Positions 59,263 through 64,000 of a stretch of DNA of 64,000 bases are shown in pieces; the stretch's first letter is position 1, and each line of letters begins with the position of its first letter. Under the pieces are notes generated by a model. That model was not told the DNA's origin and made no database searches. It saw nothing but the letters and a program-made list of their open reading frames with translations. The stretch is from Erythroxylum novogranatense (lineage: Eukaryota > Streptophyta > Magnoliopsida > Malpighiales > Erythroxylaceae). Position numbers and translations under genes: made by a program. The stretch is taken from positions 25,406,350-25,470,349 of the forward strand of contig CM057234.1 of assembly GCA_029891385.1 (NCBI GenBank), given 5' to 3'.

Positions 59263-60355
59263 GGTCATTTGATTTTAGGGCTCCATTTTTTGTTGTTTAA
59301 AGGTTTTTGCGGTTGAAATTGTTTTTGGTTTAAACAATTTCGAAATGATGAGTTATTGATTCAGAAAAGATTCTTGGCTATTGTTGTTGTGTTTCACCTC
59401 TGTTTTGGACAAAGAACCATAGTTTTTGGAGAAGTTTTTTGTGTTTTCTTTCATGGCTAAAATGAGTTTGATGCTTTCATTTTTTGAAGCACTTTTGGTT
59501 GAAATGGATATGATAAATTCATAGATCGTGAAAATGGAAGAAAATGCCTAAAAAATCGTCAGAAAAGGAGGTCGGAGGAGGGAGTTTCAATCGGGTTGGA
59601 TCGGCAGGTCTGCGAGTCGACCCGCCGTCCCGGTTGGAGGTCAGGGGCGACGTAAACAACGTTGTCCCGCGTCGAGTCAATGTGCGGGTCACACGCGTCC
59701 AATTTGACCCTGCGTGTGAGTCACCCGCTCGCCCGACCCACACCGGTTTTCTAAATTTTATTTTATTATTTATTTGTTTATTTACAAAAAAAATCAAAAA
59801 AAAATTCTGCACGCGCGTAGGGGCACATGCAAACTCTTTTCCGGACCAATTTTTTTGTGTTTTGCTCAAAATTTTATTTCTGATTTTTCCCATATGTCTA
59901 TGCATAAGATTAATCAGTAATTTCATTTGATAATTTTAATTCTTTTAATCTTGTATGGCATAAACATGTTTTTGTTAACAATAGTTAATCTTATTTTTAC
60001 CTGTCATAGAATTGAACATGTGAAACTATTTATGATGAGGAATTTTTAAATATTGACATATATTTAAAATGTGTTTTTTCCTCTAAAATAACTTTAAGAT
60101 CCATACGGGTAATTAATTGTCCTGTCGATAATTACTGCTTAGTAGGATGCTTAATATGGTGAAGATATTTTATTAAAATATTATGAACCACACAATTTTT
60201 CTATCCTTTTGATAGTATGTTGATGATTTGGTTGTGATATTTTAATAAATTGTCCTTACCTGTGAATGAGTTCTATATTTATTTGAGAAACTCTAGTATG
60301 AATGATATAGTTGATTTTGAGAAAAAGAGCACGAATTACATGATTATGTTTTAAA
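59263..60355 (+). mobile_element. Ty1/copia leader with GC island
   Basis: An untranslated leader of about 1.1 kb. Bases 59567-59745 are strongly CG-rich (GTCGACCCGCCGTCCCGG, CGGGTCACACGCGTCC) in an AT-rich setting; overlapping frames on both strands there have no family resemblance and are probably not coding. Confidence 0.6.
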
Positions 60356-63300
60356 ATGCATATCATAGTTATTGCTCTTGGTTCTCATTCAGGTTTGAGC
60401 AATCTGAGAGTCTCTGCTATCTTGAAGCTGAATGGAACGAATCACAAGCAGTGGGTTGAATCTCTCATGATGAATTTGACCATCATGCGAATGGACTTGG
60501 CCTTGAGAATTGATCCACCACAAAAACCTGCTGATGATGCTAATGAGAAGAAAAGAAAATCTTATGAAGAATGGGAGTACTCTAATCGATGTTGTTTGAT
60601 GATTATGAGATATCACATGGATGAATCCATTCGTGATAGTATTTCCGAGGCTGACAATGCAAAGGATTTTTTGGCTGCTATTTAGGAGACGTACATGAAG
60701 TTCTCAAAGAATGAGAAGAATGAGTACTTAAACATGCTTCATCACACCATTTATGATGGTGCAAGTGATATTAGGGCCCACATCGACAAGCTCATAGGTT
60801 GCTACCATAAGCTTAAGGCTATGGATATGGACCTTGGTGAGGACTACATGGTATGGTTTGTGATGGGGACTCTTCCCTCTAAATTTGACTCAATTAGATC
60901 GAGTTATAATGCTCAGAAAGAGCAATGGATTGTTGAGGAGATGACCGTTATTCTTGTCAAGGAAGAGGATGATATGAAAAAGGGAAGGGCAAGAAGCATC
61001 TCTATGATGACGGACCAAAGCAATTATCAAAAGAGAAAGTTCACTTCTAATAGCTCAGATGATCAAAAGCTTGTCAAGAAGAAAGTTGTCGGGGCTAAAG
61101 GAAGTGGACAGGTGGGTACATCTTCTGTTAGTCAGAAGAACAAGCTCTTTAAAAGGAAGTGTAACTTTTGTAAGATTTTTGGGCACAAGAAAGCTGATTG
61201 TCGGAAACTCAAAACTCATTTAGAGAAGAAAGGTAACTGTCTTATGATGGTCTGTTTAAAGTCAAATGTTATTGATGTTCCCTTAAATACTTGGTGGTTA
61301 GATAATGGAGCAATAATTCATATTATGAATTCCTTGCAGAAACTGACAAGTCGAAGAAGGCCAACTAGATCTGAGCAACATGTATACATGGGAGACGATA
61401 CCAAAGTCAAAGTTGAATTTTTTGGGACAGCTGAACTACAGCTAAATATAAGGCATCTTTTAGTGTTACATGATGTCGCTTATTTACCCTCTATTGGGAA
61501 GAATTTGATTTCTGTATCTATTTTGGATAGACTAGGTTATAGTCTTCTTTTTGGAACTGAAAAATTGACTTTGTATCGTGACTCTCTTTTGGTGGGAAAT
61601 GAAATTTTATGTGAAAGCTTATACAAACTTGAGTTGAATGGTTGTGTTACTGTTGCTTCTTCCTCTTCTCTTAATGTTGTTGTTGGTTCCAAACGTATGA
61701 GGCTGGATTTGAGATCTTATATGTTATGGCACAAACGTTTAGGCCATATTTCCAGAGACAGAATGGAGAGGTTAGTAAAGGATGGTGTACTACAAGATCT
61801 TGATTTTTCAAATTTCACTGCCTGTGTTGATTGCATTAAAGGGAAGTTGACAGCCAAGGTTAGAAAAAACAAAACAGACAGGAGTTCAAAATTGTTAGAG
61901 TTTATTCATATTGATATAGGTGGACCATTTATTCCACCTGCCATGGGTGGTTATAAATACTTAATCACTTTCATTGATGATTTTTCCAGGTATGGTCATG
62001 TAGAGCTCATTCGTGAAAATTTTGAATCTTTAGAAGCAGTTAAGATTTTCAAGACGAATGTTGAGCTTCAAAAGGGGAAGAAAATCAAGGTAGTTAATTC
62101 TGATAGAGGTGGAGAGTATTATGGGCGTTATGATGAGAGTGGGAGGAACCCAGGGCATTTTGCTAAATACTTGCAAGAATATGGTATTGAAGCAAGGTAT
62201 ACAATGCCAAGGACACCTCAGCAGAATGGAATCGCTGAAAGAAGAAATTGCATGTTTCTTGATATGTTGCGGTGTATGTTGATTCACTCTAGTTTGTTTG
62301 AATTTTTGTGGGGTGAGGCATTGAAGACAATAGCTTATATCTTGAATCAAGTACCTAGCAAATTAGTTTCAAAGACTCCATATGAGTTATGGTCAGGCAA
62401 GAAACCAAGCTTGCGCCATTTTCATGTTTGAGGATGCAAAGCAGAAGTGCGGCCCTATAATCCGCAATCTAAGAAGCTTGATCCGAAAATCATTAGTGAC
62501 TACTTTGTAGGCTACACTATCGGATCAAAGGGTTCTAGATTTTATTGCCCATCTCACACAACCAGAATTATAGAATCAAATAGAGCTGACTATTTTGAAG
62601 ATGAATTTGACTCAAGTCAAGGGTCAAAAGAAATTTTATTCAGGGAAGAACGCATTATAGTCCTTGTACCTGTTACTTCAATTCCAATTGATGATCCTGT
62701 GATTGAACAGATTCCAGTAGAATCTCATTATGAAACTCATAATCAAGCACAGGATGAAGTCATAGATACTGGAAATGATGAAGTTGTTATGAAGAGATCA
62801 CAAAGAACACGTAGACCTACCATTCCTGATGACTACATTATCTATTTGCAGGAACATGAGTTTGATGTGGGAGATAATATTAAACCAATCAGTTTTCAAG
62901 AAGCTATGAACAGTCCTCATTCTGCGTTATGGATGAATGCAATGGAAGATTAGTTGAGTTCTATGTCACAAAATGAAGTTTGGGAGTTGGTTGAACTACC
63001 CAAAGGTTGTAAACCTATTGGGTACAAATGGGTTTACAAAATCAAACATGACTCAAGTGGACAAGTAGAAAGGTATAAAGCCAGACTTGTAGCTAAAGGC
63101 TATAGCCAGAAAGAAGGGATTGATTTTAAAGACCTTCTCACCAGTTTCTATAAAAGATTCATTACAAATTATTATAGCTATAGTTGCTCATTTTGACTTG
63201 GAACTCAATCAAATGGATGTGAGAACTTCTTAAATGGAGATCTATATGAAGATGTCTATATGACCCTACCAGTTGGTTTTGAGATAACTGGTAATGAGCA

Positions 63301-63727
63301 CATGGTTTGCAAGCTCAGGAAATCTATTTATGGGTTAAAACAAGCATCAAGGCAGTGGTATCTCAAGTTTTATATGATTGTCACTACAAATGGCTTTAAG
63401 GAGAATATAGTTGATCAATGTATATATATGAAGTTCAGTGGGAGCAGTTTCATTTTTTTGTTATTGTATGTTGATGACATCCTACTTGCTTCTAATGACA
63501 CTAATCTATTATTTGAGACAAAACAATTGTTGTTTAGTCATTTTGATATGAAGGATCTTGGTAAGGCCTCTTATGTACTTGGAATTCAGATTCTTCGTGA
63601 TAGAGCTAATGGGATCATTCGATTGTCTCAAAAGACTTACATTGATCGGATCTTGAAAAGATTCAACATGCATTCTTGTTCTCCTGAAAAGGCACCAATA
63701 GTGAAAGGTGATAATTTCTCAAAGGCC
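60356..63727 (+). pseudogene. Ty1/copia gag-pol: gag, protease, integrase, RT (interrupted)
   Basis: Gag begins near 60410 (LKLNGTNHKQW) and is interrupted by TAG at 60683-60685. The main frame at 60695-62431 holds zinc knuckle [14 protein letters not shown] (C156-C169), protease WWLDNGA (D203; family DSGA), the integrase HHCC region ([12 protein letters not shown]), and catalytic D407, D470 and E515 (GIAERR). TGA at 62429-62431 follows HFHV, then GCKAEVRPYNPQSKKLDPK; TAG at 62951-62953. RT starts with WELVELPKGCKPIGYKWVYK, shifts frame near 63140 and 63232, and continues at 63260-63727 with GLKQASRQWYLKF and an intact YVDD box (63470-63478). The copia order (integrase before RT) is clear; the clade is not assigned. 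Confidence 0.92.
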
Positions 63728-64000
63728 TAATGTCCACAAAATGATAAAGAGAGACGAAATGAAGGTCGTTCCTTATGCGTCACTTGTAGGCAGCCTGATG
63801 TATGCTCAAGTATGCACATGCCCTGATATTGCTTTTGTTGTAAGCATGTTGGGAAGATACTTGAGTGACCCTGGTCTTAGCCATTGGAAAGCGACTAAGA
63901 AAGTCATGAGTTATCTTCAGGGTAACAAAGATTATATGTTGACTTATTGGCGAGTTGACACTCTTGATATAGTTGGGTTCAGTGATGCTGATTATGTAGA
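63728..64000 (+). pseudogene. Ty1/copia RT end and RNase H start, cut by window edge
   Basis: After a TAA at 63728-63730 and a frame change near 63753, the frame reads VVPYASLVGSLMYAQVCTCP, MLGRYLSDPGLSHWK and IVGFSDADYV, the start of the copia RNase H domain with its first catalytic aspartate. The 3' LTR lies off-window. Confidence 0.88.

Noticed and set aside
59519..59930. Overlapping frames of 128-135 codons on both strands
   Set aside because: Both come from the CG island in the copia leader followed by oligo-A/T; no domain, and opposite-strand overlap argues against coding.

Overview
This window reads as nuclear DNA of a flowering plant, probably a eudicot. It is AT-rich and repeat-dense, holds no intact host gene, and is almost wholly made of LTR retrotransposons stacked inside one another. 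The one host locus is a decayed minus-strand gene that resembles plant cyclic nucleotide-gated channel 2 (CNGC2/DND1). Its pieces lie at about 33160-33989 and 57161-58420. The sequence continues beyond both ends of the window.

The nesting can be read from target-site duplications (TSDs). CNGC2 exon 5 was hit by element A, a minus-strand long-LTR element whose right end is 33159 (flank ACCAT) and whose left part lies off-window. A's LTR was then hit by G, a 4.4 kb LTR-like unit (3876-20487, TSD TTTTC), and by H, a plus-strand Ty3/gypsy element of Tekay/Del chromovirus type (20941-33147, TSD CAGGA/CGGGA). G was hit by B (6914-19093, minus, TSD GTATA). CNGC2 exon 3 was hit by E, an Athila/Tat-like element (33995-57160, minus, TSD GCCAC). 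E holds C (37410-54481, minus, TSD TAGGC), and C holds D (43334-51971, minus, TSD TATAT).

A, B, C and D have long LTRs (2.6-4.2 kb). B, C and D have internal regions of about 3.3-3.8 kb without gag-pol; these share sequence with each other and keep the primer-binding site (lost in C) and polypurine tract. They are LARD-type non-autonomous elements. H is the only copy here with recognisable gag, protease, RT, RNase H, integrase and chromodomain-like tail. It shares its 3' terminal segment and iMet-type primer site with the LARDs, so an H-like element is a plausible mobilising partner, but H itself is full of frameshifts and stops.

From about 58570 to the right edge lies Ty1/copia material: a 3' internal stub with polypurine tract, an LTR (58733-59244), an iMet-like primer site, a long leader, and a broken gag-pol that runs off the window in RNase H.

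The long LTRs share an unusual architecture that ordinary annotation would not show: a degenerate repeat of about 180 bp period, a GC-rich palindromic cassette that differs between elements, and a row of micro-hairpins whose stems change sequence but stay complementary. No tRNA, rRNA, CRISPR or intact protein-coding gene was recognised. All homology statements rest on reading motifs by eye.
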